DNA from: Spodoptera frugiperda
Lineage: Eukaryota; Arthropoda; Insecta; Lepidoptera; Noctuidae
Assembly: GCF_023101765.2 (NCBI RefSeq)
Contig: NC_064225.1
Location: 7,862,001 to 7,926,000, forward strand
Reading direction: 5' to 3'
Length of the DNA: 64,000 bases
The notes under the pieces were generated by a model that searched no databases, was not told the DNA's origin, and saw nothing but the letters and a program-made list of their open reading frames with translations. Positions 22,612 through 34,440 of this stretch are shown piece after piece; within the stretch, counting starts at the first letter, position 1; each line of letters begins with the position of its first letter. Made by a program: the position numbers and the translations under genes.

Positions 22612-24451
22612 CCACTTCATATTATCTGTAAAATACAAAGGAAGGTGACGACAGACGAAACAAATATTCTTAAACCTGTCTGCAATAATAATAATAAAAT
22701 ATTAAACGCCTACTTTTTATTTGTCAAAATCCTAATCCGAAAGTACTTATTTAGCAAAAAAATGTGTGTTATTAGGTGGGCTTACCGCGGCACTGTTTTG
22801 TTAGAGTTGTACAAAAGAGTGACGTCATTGTGATCTTTTTATGCAACATGTTCATTGTTTTGTTAAATTAGTAAAAATATTTGTTTGATTTGTCTAAATA
22901 CAATAAAAAATATCATTTTACGCTGTTCTATTATTTTTTTCATAGCAACCATTGTTATTATAGAGTAAATTGTGGTTGTTAGGTAAAACGTTGCCTTCCA
23001 TTTTCTAACAGGTGCAGAAGTTTAAACATGGATTCGGAACAAATGTTCTCATGTAACACATCTAGTTATCCATAAAAACATAATAAACCTTTTTTGCTTT
23101 CATTCAAAATTTGTAAAACTCAAGTAATAGTACGCCGTAGTATTTTTTTCTCACAAACCACGTAGGTCCTATAAAACTATTCAAAATGTTTACAGCATAT
23201 TAAAATCTAAAGTGTGTAACCGAGCATACACTTTCAGTGTAGAAATTTAATTAACATCCATCCGGAAATCCTTCCAAACTCACTATCTATTGAAAGTGAC
23301 GACAAATTCTTTATTAAAATTCACTTTATACGAGTAACGATAGATCTCACCGCCAAACTGAATGAGGTAGAATTACTCTACGTCCCTAATTGACACAAAT
23401 ATTTACTTCCATACAAAGTGCAAACCATCCGTACTTCCGATATAATTTTGTGCGAATTTGTCCAAGTAATAAGGTCCATATTCCTTTGAACGGATTACTG
23501 TTACTAGGTGGGTGGCCGAAAAAGGATTAGGAGGAAGTAATTATTGGCTACCGTGAGATAGTTTGTGAATTAGCCCCGAACATTTTTGTGTAACATTTTA
23601 AAAATGTAATAATAAGGAAATTATCTCTTTGTACTTGAGAAAGTGTTTTAAAAGTTATTGTCAAATGTTTTTGTCTAAGATTTTCAACTTATGAACAGTA
23701 GTTAAGTAGGGTTTAAGTGCTTGAGTTAATCCGCGATAACAAACTGTTCAATGTTAAATACTTCCGAGACAAATTCGGGAAAAAAAATGGCATTCAAATA
23801 AATTATTATAATCTACGACTTAACAAAAGTAATAATATTGCTCAAATAATAGAACAAGTTACTAGATAGAGAGTACCTACAGTAGGTTCTAAATGCTGAA
23901 ATTAAAAAATAATATTTTTTTTGAAAAAGGTCTCCCTTAACAATACATTTATGAAGGTTGTCGTATCACAAAATATCACATTACTTTGTGTGTACGAATG
24001 ATTGTATAACATTGTATGAGACCGGATATCACAACAATAAGCTACAGAATCAATTACATTCAACAACATACATACACTAAGTGAGCATATAATAGCAATG
24101 CAGTGTGACATTGTATAAAAAAACTACTCTTTTTATGAAAGTCGGTTAAAATAGTTTTAAACTGGTAACGCCTATAAGAATTGTGTGAGCAATGTTTGCA
24201 CGTAATTAATGCTGTTGCGTATTTACAGGTTTAGGAACTAGAAATTAAGTTACAGTATCAGAAATATCTTCTATTTCTAAAAATAATATCGCTGCTCTCT
24301 GCAATATTAGACAGATATTAGCTACCTACTATGTTATTTTTACCAGTTATGTATTTTAAAGTCAAAATTAAGTATACCTACCAACTTACCGAATGGAATA
24401 TTTACAAACTTTTTGGTAGGCAGATAGAATGGAAAAGGTAAATATTGCTAT
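22612..24451. other. 3' flank of pacifastin gene; no gene seen
   Basis: The first ~300 bp is probably 3' UTR. The remainder is AT-rich with only short chance frames and no recognised repeat. Confidence 0.4.
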
Positions 24452-24663
24452 ATTCGACCCGGGAATCGAACCCAAGTAGGAAACTCATTAGTTGCCTTTA
24501 CAAGCACTCGACTAAAGCATCTTATAAAATCAATATCCACACATGTCGTAACCACAGTCCCTAAGCCAAAAGAACTATACAAATTGCCGCTCTCATTGTG
24601 CAGCCAGGACCGCCCGCCGACACTCATTGTGCCTGTGCGCATAAAAACTGCTTGTAAACCCAT
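24452..24663 (-). repeat. tRNA-like SINE remnant
   Basis: On the minus strand a box-B motif GGGTTCGATTCCC (about 24480-24460) follows an A-box-like TTAGTCGAGTGC, as in a tRNA-derived SINE head. Base pairing for a functional tRNA (acceptor and anticodon stems) is not evident, so it is not called a tRNA gene. Confidence 0.5.
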
Positions 24664-25824
24664 CAGCCGTCATTACCGTCCATGAAGAATGAATATAATA
24701 TCGCTTGTGGTAAAATAAATATCAATATTTAGGGGCTCATGTGTAAACGGGTTATTATATTATTTTTTTCTTGTTACTTATGGGATTTTGTTACTGCGAG
24801 TGCTTATTAAAGGGTTGTAGGTAATCATTATTTTTGTAACATTTTATTATATGTGCAGAATGTAATGTGGAGTGCAGTTATTAAGTTTTAACAAGCTTTC
24901 GCTTCGTTAAGCGAGATTTAGGTGAGATTTTTGGGTTTGTGTCCAATGTGTAAAACCATGAAACCAGAAAGGAATATCATTTAGCATTATCATCCTTAAT
25001 CTGTTGCCTTCTGCTGTTGAATACAGCTCTCTCATACATCATTAAGCTCGAACTAGCAGTGCTCATCAAACCACTGCCAGCCGCTCATCGAATACCATCT
25101 TCAACTAACTGGAGAAACATCTTAATATCAGGCTTAATAAGAATGCTTATTCAATAATCATATATGTCACAACATCATAACAACTACTGCCTGCGGTTTC
25201 ACCCGCGTTGCCGTGGGATAAAAATGTAATAAAACGCAAGTCAGCTCCTACCCTGTCTGTATACCAAATTACATCAATTTCCATTTAGTAGTTTCAACGT
25301 GAGTGACGATCTAAACATCCAGACAAACTATCTCATTGAAATACATATTAGTGTGATAACAGACTATTCCAAAATTCTATAAAAAAGTAATAAATACAAG
25401 AATAATAGCAGTCTCAAGATGCGTGACACAGAACTGCAATAACCAGCTATCATTGAATCCATTGCATTCATCTGCAGATTGTGACAAACCCGATGTTCAT
25501 GATACCACGCTTCATTTGTTTGCAATGCGATATTAAGTCATTCATACACATATTTTGGAAATCTCGCAAAAAATGTCAACTTATACAGATCGGTTTACAC
25601 TTACTGGCAAAATTATCTACTTACATTAATTTAATTTTGTTTGAAGAGTCAAAATTATAGATGCAATGATTTTGTTTCCGAAATTTGCCTCACCTTAATC
25701 ATTTACAAAAATAAATATTTGTAAAGATACGTCATTTCCTATTTTCCTAATAATCAAGGTTTACTAATCTTCGAATTAATTTTAAAACAGGCTCCTAGGT
25801 CACCATTTGGCTCTGAATGTCGTT
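24664..25824. other. no gene; decayed repeat at ~25190-25340
   Basis: CCTGCGGTTTCACCCGCGTT, followed by GGGATAAAA and CATCCAGACAAACTATCTCA, is a degenerate copy of a common interspersed repeat. A similar trace lies at about 36360-36470 in the other orientation. The rest is plain AT-rich DNA. Confidence 0.4.
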
Positions 25825-26115
25825 GTTTATGTGTAGGAGAAGTGCAGGACGCTAATATTTTTCAAAAACAATGCTTATAAAGTACATTAAATCAATAAAT
25901 AAAACATTACACACACATGCATAGTATCTGATCGTATTTGACAAAACGTCAAAATCTATAGACATTGCGATGATATTGACGTCTCATATGAATAGAGTTT
26001 TATAAAAGAGTTTGTTTGAGTTTGAGTTAAATAAAAATTATCCTTGAAGGTATGTTAAGTGGTATTGTAAATTAAATCGTATATGGTTGAATTTCGACCA
26101 CTAGGCGACCACTAG
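25825..26115 (+). mobile_element. Helitron, family H, copy 2 (5'-truncated, uninterrupted)
   Basis: It matches H1/H3 from GTTTATGTGTAGGAGAAG to the 3' end TTCGACC, ACTAGGCGACCACTAG, then T. It lacks the first ~95 bp. It contains no nested element and so records the empty sites for C1 (catatgaatagagtttt) and D3 (aattaaatcgtatatgg). Confidence 0.87.
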
Positions 26116-26739
26116 TACTTTTAAAACATTCGAAATACTTCACCTTAAATAATAATTGCACGCAAGTGTACGCCCAAATAACCCAGAAACCGCATTCACA
26201 CAAACCGACAAACGACAATAAAAACGTGTATCGATGTCGCCCGCTGCGACAAATCGCAGAAGAAATAGATATCACCCACAACTCCATACAATGGTTTAGT
26301 GTTGGTTTACTCGACCATACTACAATTATGCGATTTTTTGTCGACCATTGTGAGATGTGCTCAATTGCCAGTTGACATTATTATTAAGTTTCGTTTTGTC
26401 GCATGTTATTATATTTTACCTACTATTCAAACAGCGTTAAGCGGAGTTTAATTTGCTGTGAAATGGCAACGGATGTGTTGTACGGTGCAACCCGCCCTTG
26501 TCAAGGAAACTGATATAAAAAGTTTCATTTGATACTTGCTTTTAAGAATTTGTGTAATTATCTCTTCGAAGCATTCGTATGAAGTTTCATCTACATTAAA
26601 CTGGAAAAGAATATTAACATGTGGTAAATGGTAATGAAAACGTGTCCAAGATGAACGGGTTGCGGTAACTTAAGATAGCGAGTTTAATGATGAAATTACC
26701 TAGCTATATGATAAATCGATGAACATTATAATGATAATC

Positions 26740-26975
26740 AGTTTCACCATCATCATATCAGTCACAAGACCTCCACTGCTGAAAATAGGCATCCCTCAAT
26801 GACTACCAGAGAGGCCGGTTAATAAGAAAGATGTTAGTTTCCACAATCACAATGTCATGATGTGGAGCAGCCACTGGATGCAATGAAAGTTTTGGGTTTT
26901 CTTTTGGCATGCTGGACTAAGACCTTTGTTCAGCTGTGGATGGAAGTCTTCTGACTAACAATGATGAGGGTGACT
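26740..26975. repeat. decayed LINE 3'-region repeat
   Basis: GACCTCCACTGCTGAAAATA ... TTTGTTCAGCTGTGGATGG is the inverted 'chasing' motif seen flanking many lepidopteran LINE 3' ends. Related traces are at about 28453-28490 and 53950-54010. Strongly diverged. Confidence 0.5.
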
Positions 26976-26987
26976 TTTTTATAGTAT

Positions 26988-27370
26988 AAGCCGATAAAGG
27001 AGCAGACGGACCACCTGATGGTAAGCAATCGCCGCCGCCCATGGACACCCGAAACACGAGAAGCGTTACAAGTGCGTTGCAGGCCTTTTGGGGGTTAGGA
27101 ACTTAAGACTTTGACTGCCAAAAAATGTGTTGAAGGCACATCCTCCGCTAGCACCGGTCACTTTGCCCCCCCCCACCCCCTTGGCGTTTATGGTGTTAAG
27201 GGTTGTTGGGAATCGGGGATTGGGAAAATTGGTAATTGGGTCTCCGGTAACCCAACTTACACAACGACACACAACGCAAGCGTTGTTTCACGCCAGCTTT
27301 CTGTGACGCCGTAGTATCACTGCGGTCGAGCCGGCCTATTCGTGCCGAAGCCTGGCTCTCCCTTACTTCG
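26988..27370 (+). repeat. SINE-like interspersed repeat S3, copy 2
   Basis: Same blocks as 12042-12345 (ACCTGATGGTAAGCAATCGC, GTTACAAGTGCGTTG, GGTCGAGCCGGCCTATTCGT), with an extra internal segment at about 27105-27190 containing CACTTTGCCCCCCCCCACCC. Confidence 0.72.
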
Positions 27371-27623
27371 GCGTTAACATGAATAATGTACTGCTAAACA
27401 TCGACTAAACACGAGCTGGTGCTGTGAATATAAACATTATTATTGATTAAAATTGAAACAGAAAACTCAGGCTTTGTGTACACAGAGTTCAGCACTTTGA
27501 TTTACCTCAAACTGTCACAAAATAAAATAAAAAATTTTGCAAACACTTGACAATTCATGGCAACAAGTCTCAGATTGTCTAATTGACAACCAGGGTTACA
27601 AATTACTAAAATAGTACAAATTG

Positions 27624-27663
27624 AAACGGATCGCTGCGTGAGAATTTACGCAGCGATCCGTTT
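27624..27663. repeat. perfect 16-bp-arm hairpin
   Basis: AAACGGATCGCTGCGT and its exact complement are separated by GAGAATTT. It lies five bases before the T-rich tail of the adjoining LINE fragment. Confidence 0.85.
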
Positions 27664-27667
27664 GCGT

Positions 27668-28228
27668 GTTTTTTAAGGGGAGTAAATCATCCAATGACTT
27701 CTCTCGCCAGGGCAAGGCGAAAGGGAGTGTCAGACTCTTACTGACTAAAAACCACCCTGTTCCTACTCCTGCCTGTCGAGCCGGAGCCCCGGTAAACCCG
27801 CTAGGTAGTCCGCAGCTCCGTATTAGGCATCAGCCCTACTAGGCCCCGCCTGTGGTGGTCTGATGGCTCTTTGAGGCGCGCGCGGAACGCGACGCGCCGC
27901 ATGCACGGGTCTGGTTCTGGTCAAGCGGCGAGCTACCCTTGCTCGCCGTCCGCAGACCCGCACTTACGCGATCTCCCACGCTCGGAGTGTCTCTCACATC
28001 GGCTGGGGCGTGGGGAGGATCGTTCCCTCACGCGCCCGCCTCCTCCTTAGCTAGCATGACTGCTTTGCAGAAGGAGGAGACGGCATCCCAGTCCCCCTCG
28101 CTCCGCACCATGGTCTGAACCAGTGCCGGACGCGAGAGGTCGCCGACGCCTACCACATCCCTGAGGACACAGCGGTGCTCAGCCCATGCAAGACAGACCG
28201 CCACCGTATGTTCCACCGAGTCCTCCGA
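27668..28228 (-). mobile_element. 5'-truncated LINE 3' end (ORF tail plus 3' UTR)
   Basis: Reading the minus strand: ORF tail (28228-28028), then about 360 bp of 3' UTR ending in GTCATTGGATGATTTACTCC and CCTTAAAAAA. The 3' UTR recurs at 29553-29709 (+), 47107-47375 (-) and 62852-62955 (+), all cut off at different 5' points, as expected of target-primed reverse transcription. Confidence 0.78.
28028..28228 (-). pseudogene. C-terminal fragment of LINE reverse-transcriptase ORF
   Basis: It reads RSEDSVEHTVAVCLAWAEHR, then CVLRDVVGVGDLSRPALV, SEGDWDAVSSFCKAVMLAK, EEAGA and TGA. The E-D-x-x-E-H-x4-C remnant followed by AWAEHRxVL is the zinc-knuckle end found after the RT domain in R1/Jockey-type insect retrotransposons. 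No RT catalytic motifs remain, and the open frame beyond 28228 belongs to flanking DNA. Not a host gene. Confidence 0.75.
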
Positions 28229-29552
28229 TCTACTAGATATTGGATTATTATTTTGCAATACAACTAAATCTGGAAGGTCAGGAACGTTGCGATTTAGAAA
28301 CAGACGCTATTGTTGCTAAAGACGCTTCAACAATTCTACATCAATGAGACGAACAACAGTCTACACTAGCTTGAGACTATCCTAACCTAACATTTGCCGT
28401 GTTACGATAAGAGGTCTAACCAAAGATTTTGTGACAAACTACTTCACCAACGGACGGAAGACGTCTACTGCTGAACAAAAACCTCCCCGACGCCAAGCGC
28501 GATCGAATGGCTCCCCACGAATCTGATAAAGTCGCCAGTCCACCAAGTGGTAGACCAGCTACATAACAGTAGTTCCGCCTAATATACTGACTGTCCCCTT
28601 TATGACTAACTCGAAACGAATCTATAAACAACAAACACTAACATGCAGCTATCCGAAATATTCTAAAATAACGAAATATCCGTAAATGTATGCAACACAA
28701 CCGGCGAGCGTCGCGTCTTCAATCTTCCTCGATAGAAATATACGTATCAAGTTCCTTGGACACTACACGTGGGCTACACAGTTTTGTCTACAAATAACAA
28801 TCTCGAAAGTTACTAGCACAACCAGAAATACACGAACAAAATGTAATTAGAAAATGTTTGAAGGTCTCCAAAATATCCAGAATTATGTTTTCTAACGCAA
28901 TCCAGGGCCTGCTTTACTAATTTAGCGTAGACATGAAAGTATTTGTAAATACAACAACAGAATATTTTCAAAATGAACGTGCGCTCAGTTCTAGTGTTTG
29001 AACGATACTGAAATCACTGAATTTTAAAATGTTCGCGGGAGTCGGTGGGCAGCCGCGAGAGTGGTCGATTGCACAATTATAAACCGCGGTTAAATTATCT
29101 TACTAAGCTCATGTGAATAGCGAGCGAATATTTGGAAACATTGAATTAATAACTGTATTATTAATGGCTATTTAAACTTTTAAGTATCTTTAATCCTTGA
29201 TTTCGCTTACGTTACTATGGACTTATTCACTTTGTCAACAATTTCCACTTATTTATTTCTTCACTTAAAAATCTTATATCTTATTCATCTCTTAGATGCC
29301 TGGCAATTAAATACATGTTTTCATAAACAGCATTGGTATTAAATCTATGTGTAGTATCGCAGCGATAAAACACACACACGAGATTTTATCGTTGCGAAAA
29401 ATTCGTAATTTGAGCTGAACGTACTTTTAATATAACATTTCGAATATTATGATCAGCTGTTTTACAAATATTAACAGGCATAAACTAGATAGTTAACTTC
29501 TTACTAAATAAGGGACCGTTAACCTAATTTGATTTTAGGCTTACCTATACTC
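28229..29552. other. no gene seen; hairpin at 29358-29396
   Basis: A weak LINE trace lies at about 28450-28580. CGCAGCGATAAAA / TTTTATCGTTGCG forms a 13-bp stem with one mismatch around a 13-nt CA-rich loop (29358-29396). Otherwise non-coding AT-rich DNA. Confidence 0.4.
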
Positions 29553-29709
29553 ACCGGAGCTGCGGACTACCTAACGGGTTTACCGAGGCTCCGGCTCGAC
29601 AAGCAGGAGTAGGAACGGGGTGGTTTTTAGTCAGTAAGAGTCTGACACTCCCTCTCGCCTCATCCTGGCGAGAGAAGTCATTGGATGATTTTACCCCCTC
29701 AAAAAAGGG
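29553..29709 (+). mobile_element. LINE 3' UTR fragment
   Basis: CCGGAGCTGCGGACTACCTA to GTCATTGGATGATTTTACCC and CCTCAAAAAAGG matches the complement of 27668-27830; 5'-truncated copy. Confidence 0.75.
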
Positions 29710-31022
29710 TATACAAAGATAAAAATTTTACTACTAGTTGTTTTCTAATAAGAATCTGATACGATTTAATATTATTCACACCTAATAAGAATCTTATAGG
29801 ATTTAATATTATTAACACCAATTGAAAAATCTAACTCAAGTAACTTTAATCCTCAATTTTCAGTTAACCACCGATTAGCCAACACGTTAATCTAAAACAG
29901 TGCAACCCATTCACACACACATTCACTCAGCTACCCACACATGCTAACAGCGAGCAACACACGTGGGGATTGCCCACGCGCATGTTACCAAACAGAACTG
30001 CTGATAGACCAGATAACCTAGATCTACCACACCTCCCGCTTGGTTCCAGATTTATTCGTGAATAGAGGAAGTGGTAGAAGTTTCAGAGGTCTTATAATAT
30101 TTGTCGTGTGTTGGCTTCGGCGGTACAGTAGTAAGATGCGTACGCACCTTATTTAGTGGTCGCTACAGAACTTTCAGTGGCTCGTGGTGCAGTGCAGGAG
30201 CAAATTAAGGAAATTGTTTCGAAATATTTGTTTTTTAATATTTTAGGAATATTCTTATTTTTCTAGTACACATTTTCTTTTCCAATAATAGTTACTGAAT
30301 TTTCGGGGCGATTTGTGTGAATTTCAAAATGTTTTATTGAAGAACCTAATACCTCGTCTAATTAAGAAGGGAAGAGGAGTGTAAATTAATTACTTAGATC
30401 TCAATTAATAGATATGTATTATTTGTCTAGCGTAAGGCATTATTTACAATTAACAATGTTTAATTGATTAATCAAATAAACTAAGCCAGAATGAATGCAT
30501 ACTAGTAGATATTTTTTAGAAACTTTCGAAGGTGAGTAGGTATCTTGCAACGTCCAGATATCTTTAACTAATAGATCTAAAATGTTCTATACACATTTAG
30601 ATACAATGACAATACTTATTTTAATACTGAGCCAAGTGATTGATTGAGATTTTAATTCAGCATGGCGGAATTTCTATGATAAGTGCTGTTTCTATGAAAA
30701 TGATGGATTAGTTGGTTCCTAATAGATTGATATCAAATAAATGGCCTTGGTGAGGGTGATTTGATTAGTAAATAGCTTATTATGTGATTTGATTGGTTTA
30801 CAACAATAATAAAGATCCAAACTTCACATTGCACAAGCCTCTTTCTGTATGCAACTGCCTACTTGGAGCCAGTGATTGCTAGCTACTGGTAATTTAAGCC
30901 GTTACTTACGATTTTCATTCATTCTCTTAAAGCAGCTGAATTTATTGCGATGTCAACTTGTTCATTAGCGTTTATTAAAATTCGTGCGGATATATTCTGT
31001 TACACATCAAATCTTATGGAAG
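29710..31022. other. no gene seen
   Basis: AT-rich, no coding frame or recognised repeat. TTTCAGTGGCTCGTGG (30170) resembles an initiator but has no supporting gene. Confidence 0.4.
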
Positions 31023-31243
31023 TTTAGGGAACAGTGAATAAAGTTCCTTAAGAACAGGAGGTTCCTCGACCAAGGGAGGTGATCATGCCTGCCGGGCTTT
31101 CTGCTCAACTGTTGGAATTTTCTATGCATATTTATTCGCATGTAAACTTTATATGTGCAATGTAGGATTTATGACGTCATCCGTTGATTTGTTCGTCAAT
31201 CGTCTATGTGCGACTTCTGTCACTTGTCATGACGTATTGCCAC
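31023..31243 (+). repeat. interspersed repeat K, copy 1
   Basis: TTTAGGGAACAG, GGGAGGTGATCATGCCTG, ATGACGTCATCCGTTGATTT and CGTCTATGTGCGACTTCTGT are all found in the same order, reverse-complemented, at 51284-51518. Non-coding. Confidence 0.75.
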
Positions 31244-32730
31244 AGAAGTATGTGCACAAGTGACAAAAATTGGCGTAATGCGGTACGGAAATAAATCCGC
31301 TCGAAGTTTATTCCGCTGTGCGGACAGGGTCTAATGCGTTAGTAACAATTTCATAGACAAGTTCATGACATCTGATTTCAGGGTCAGCGTGATGATCAAT
31401 GCTCACGTAATTGTTTACACTTTCGTGTTAAAAGAGGCTTTTGCCTGTTACCTAGATTATACCTCCGTGTTAAGCATATTCTTCATAATTCCAACTTGAA
31501 TCAAATCATCAATTACCAATAAGAATTATCTATTTTTTTCGTTGAACCTTGTTCAAATTTTTAAAACAGTTAGATGTACAGTTTGCATCTTGCGTTGCTA
31601 ATTGAACAAAAATGTCCATCTGCTCCTGAACGTCACCGTGAGCCTATTTAGAGTCTCTCACCAAATAAGACGGTCCGCGCGCGCATTCTGCAACATTCTA
31701 TTAATATCTCCCTCCACCTGTCCTATCACACTATAAACAATCTTATCAACACTACATAGAGGCTATTTCAGCTTACACGGCATGTTCAAGTCTTCTTTTT
31801 ACCTGCCGTGTTATTATAAATTGTATCTCATGGGCATATGTGCGTTTTCCAACAAGAGTTACTGTGCAGAGTCCTCATAGGTTATGACACACACTGTGTC
31901 GGGAGCGCCGTCTGTGTCGTCATCGCGGAAGCCGCCTTAAATATTGTGAATACAGCGGGCCCCTACTTCCACCGTTGCAATATTTATATTGCACTTTAAA
32001 CTTTCGGCGGTTGAAATGAAATTTGTTCAACGGTGCTGTGTAAATCCAGAAATAACTCGACTTAAGCCGTTCACGCCAATTCGCACCGTATGACTTCATG
32101 CTAAAGTTTAAATTATCTCATACAGTTTCATAGAACTTAAGCCATATTTAGAATCGACACGGTCCGGGTTTCGCCTGAAATGGTGTCGCGCTGCAGTCGT
32201 TCTGTCTTTGTCTCGTGTATGGGTGGTTACATCTGGAAGTATGGCTGTCCTTGTCTGGCTAAATTGGTTGGTGGGCACGTGTTCGTTTTAGTCAATAGAA
32301 TATTTTGAGAGTGCGTACCGCGGATAAGTTTGTGTTTACGTTTTGGAGTTGTTCATTAAGCGGGGAACTATTAATACACGCGTAGGTAACAGGAACACTG
32401 GTCGGCTTCACCAACACTTTATCAATTGAGATCGTGTTACTTGCCATTTTTATTGACCTTAGGCTTTTCTTGGAGATTACAATCTATGAAACGTAGCAAA
32501 AATGCTGCGTATTTACGTGAGGTATTCTCAGAACAAACGAATTGTTTCTTTTTGTCTGACTGAGTCACTAGACAGTTGACAGTGTTATGTATGCACATTA
32601 CATCATACGTGACACTTCCTCGCTATTTTCTGAGTAATTAGAGGTGCACTCTTGCACTGTCGCACGCGTTAAATATGATCCTAGCGATCAAAAGAGGGAC
32701 AAGATTATTGTTGTAGCTGGAAAAAAATTG
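31244..32730. other. no gene seen
   Basis: Non-repetitive sequence with moderately GC-rich patches (31640-31690, 31890-32200), possibly regulatory. No coding frame. Confidence 0.4.
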
Positions 32731-32850
32731 ACTGCACAGTTGACGTGGTAGCTGGGCAACTATCTGCCGTGCAAAGTGTAGCGGGTTCGATTCCCACACG
32801 GGGCAACTCTTTGTGTGAGCCACAAATTGTTGTTTCTGGTAAAAAAAAGA
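32731..32850 (+). repeat. tRNA-derived SINE S1, plus orientation
   Basis: Box-A-like GTGGTAGCTGGGC, box B GCGGGTTCGATTCCC, then CACAAATTGTTGTTTCTGGT and an A-rich tail. The reverse of 19461-19611 and 63586-63722. A functional tRNA is unlikely because the acceptor ends do not pair. Confidence 0.68.
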
Positions 32851-32974
32851 AAGAAAAAAAATAGAAAGAATTGTAGATTTTGGGTTATTTCTGGAAATTT
32901 TGAAACCAACCAATATTCCTTATCCTTATCCTTTACGCAAAAATTGCACTGACCACTCCAACAACGATGCTGTC

Positions 32975-34440
32975 TTTAATATTCTAATCAGTATCAAAAC
33001 ATTGATCAATAGTTAATGAGCAGAATTATTCTGAGTGTTCTTCGGTAATTGTAACATTATTACGAGTACTGACATAGGAACATATGAGGTAGAATAAATA
33101 GATCACAGAATATATAGATACCTTTATCTGATCAGTCCATTTGTTTACCGGCTATAAAAATGTCAGCGTCCTCTATAACAATTAATAAATGTTATACATA
33201 TATCACGGTGACTGTAATTACCAGTAGCTCGCAGTCACTGGCAGTAGTTCGCATACAAACAGATTGGCTTGAATACTTACAAATGTCATATGGCATGTGA
33301 ACTTTCATGTTTCTTTGTTGTGGCATTTTCTATCAAACCCGGCGAACTCCGTTTCGCCACCAATGAATTTTCTCTGATTTCCTGCTTGTCTCTTGATATT
33401 TTTCCTGAATTTTCTATAAACCTCACGGAGTCCGAGACGTTTCCAACGAATGCAAAACCAACATTTTCTATAATATAAAAATAAGTCGGATTTTCCTTCC
33501 CGACGTTATAACTCCAGAACGCACCAGCTGATTTCTACGGTTTTGCATTCGTTGGAAAGGTCTCGCATTCCGTGAGGTTTATAGCAAAGAAAATTATTCA
33601 GAAAAAAAAACAGGGAAAATCACTAGTGGTGAAACGGATTTTGCCGGTTTGCTAGTTTTATTATGATTTTTAGGCAACTGAGATTCTATTGGCAACTGAG
33701 ATCTAAGAGTATGACAAATACAAACAGGTGTACATCTTTGGCAGTCGACACTATTCGCTACAACTGATTATCGACAACTAATGAATTGTATAGTCTCTCA
33801 TCGCTGCATCGCGGCCGGGATCAAAGGGATTACTTTCATTGATTCAAATATTTAAATTAATTGTAGGCTCAATGAGGCGTCCGTTCAGTTATAGCGGGAC
33901 AGACAGTAATTCAGTGGCAAGCGTGAAATTATGCTAATGAATATACTAGGGATGATGTCGAGGTATGCAACTTAAGAATCTATTTAGTCCGTCAGTTAGG
34001 TAATCAAAAAATAATTCACATTTATTTTTCATATTTTGTCATTAAGATAACAATACAAATTAAAGTTTAGTGGGAGCAAACACGTCATTTCTACGTATAA
34101 TATGAACCTAGAGTAACTTTACACTTAGATGGGGTGTGATTATCATTATGGGACTGACGATGAAGTAGTATGATAGCTTTAGCTTTAGCTATAGCTATAG
34201 CTTTAGCTTTAGCTATCATACTACTTCATGAGGAGCTACACACTGGTTAACAGTAGCTACCTACAGTTATAAGTTCATCGCTCACCCACTTATAGGATAA
34301 AAGTCGCCAGTAACATAAATAGCTTAATACAGGTATGCTAATTACTGACTCATTTTATACATACTTAAATTATGTAGTTATACTTAGCTGTTAAATATTA
34401 AACCAGATTTTTTCAATATAGATGAAAAAGATAATCTAGC
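32975..34440. repeat. direct segmental duplication, copy 1
   Basis: Starts at ATTCTAATCAGTATCAAAA and contains ATCAGTCCATTTGTTTACCG, GCTCGCAGTCACTGGCAGTA, a TIR element (33332-33656) and AGATGAAAAAGATAATCTAG near the end. The same order follows immediately at 34441-35595. It carries ~290 bp absent from copy 2 (about 34060-34345). Confidence 0.85.
34161..34227. repeat. palindrome with (TTTAGC)n core
   Basis: 18-bp perfect ends TGAAGTAGTATGATAGCT / AGCTATCATACTACTTCA enclose alternating AGCTTT/AGCTAT units. It lies in the part of duplication copy 1 that copy 2 lacks. Confidence 0.85.

Noticed and set aside
28416..28634. 72-codon minus frame near a LINE trace
   Set aside because: No reverse-transcriptase or other motif; partly overlaps degenerate LINE 3' sequence.
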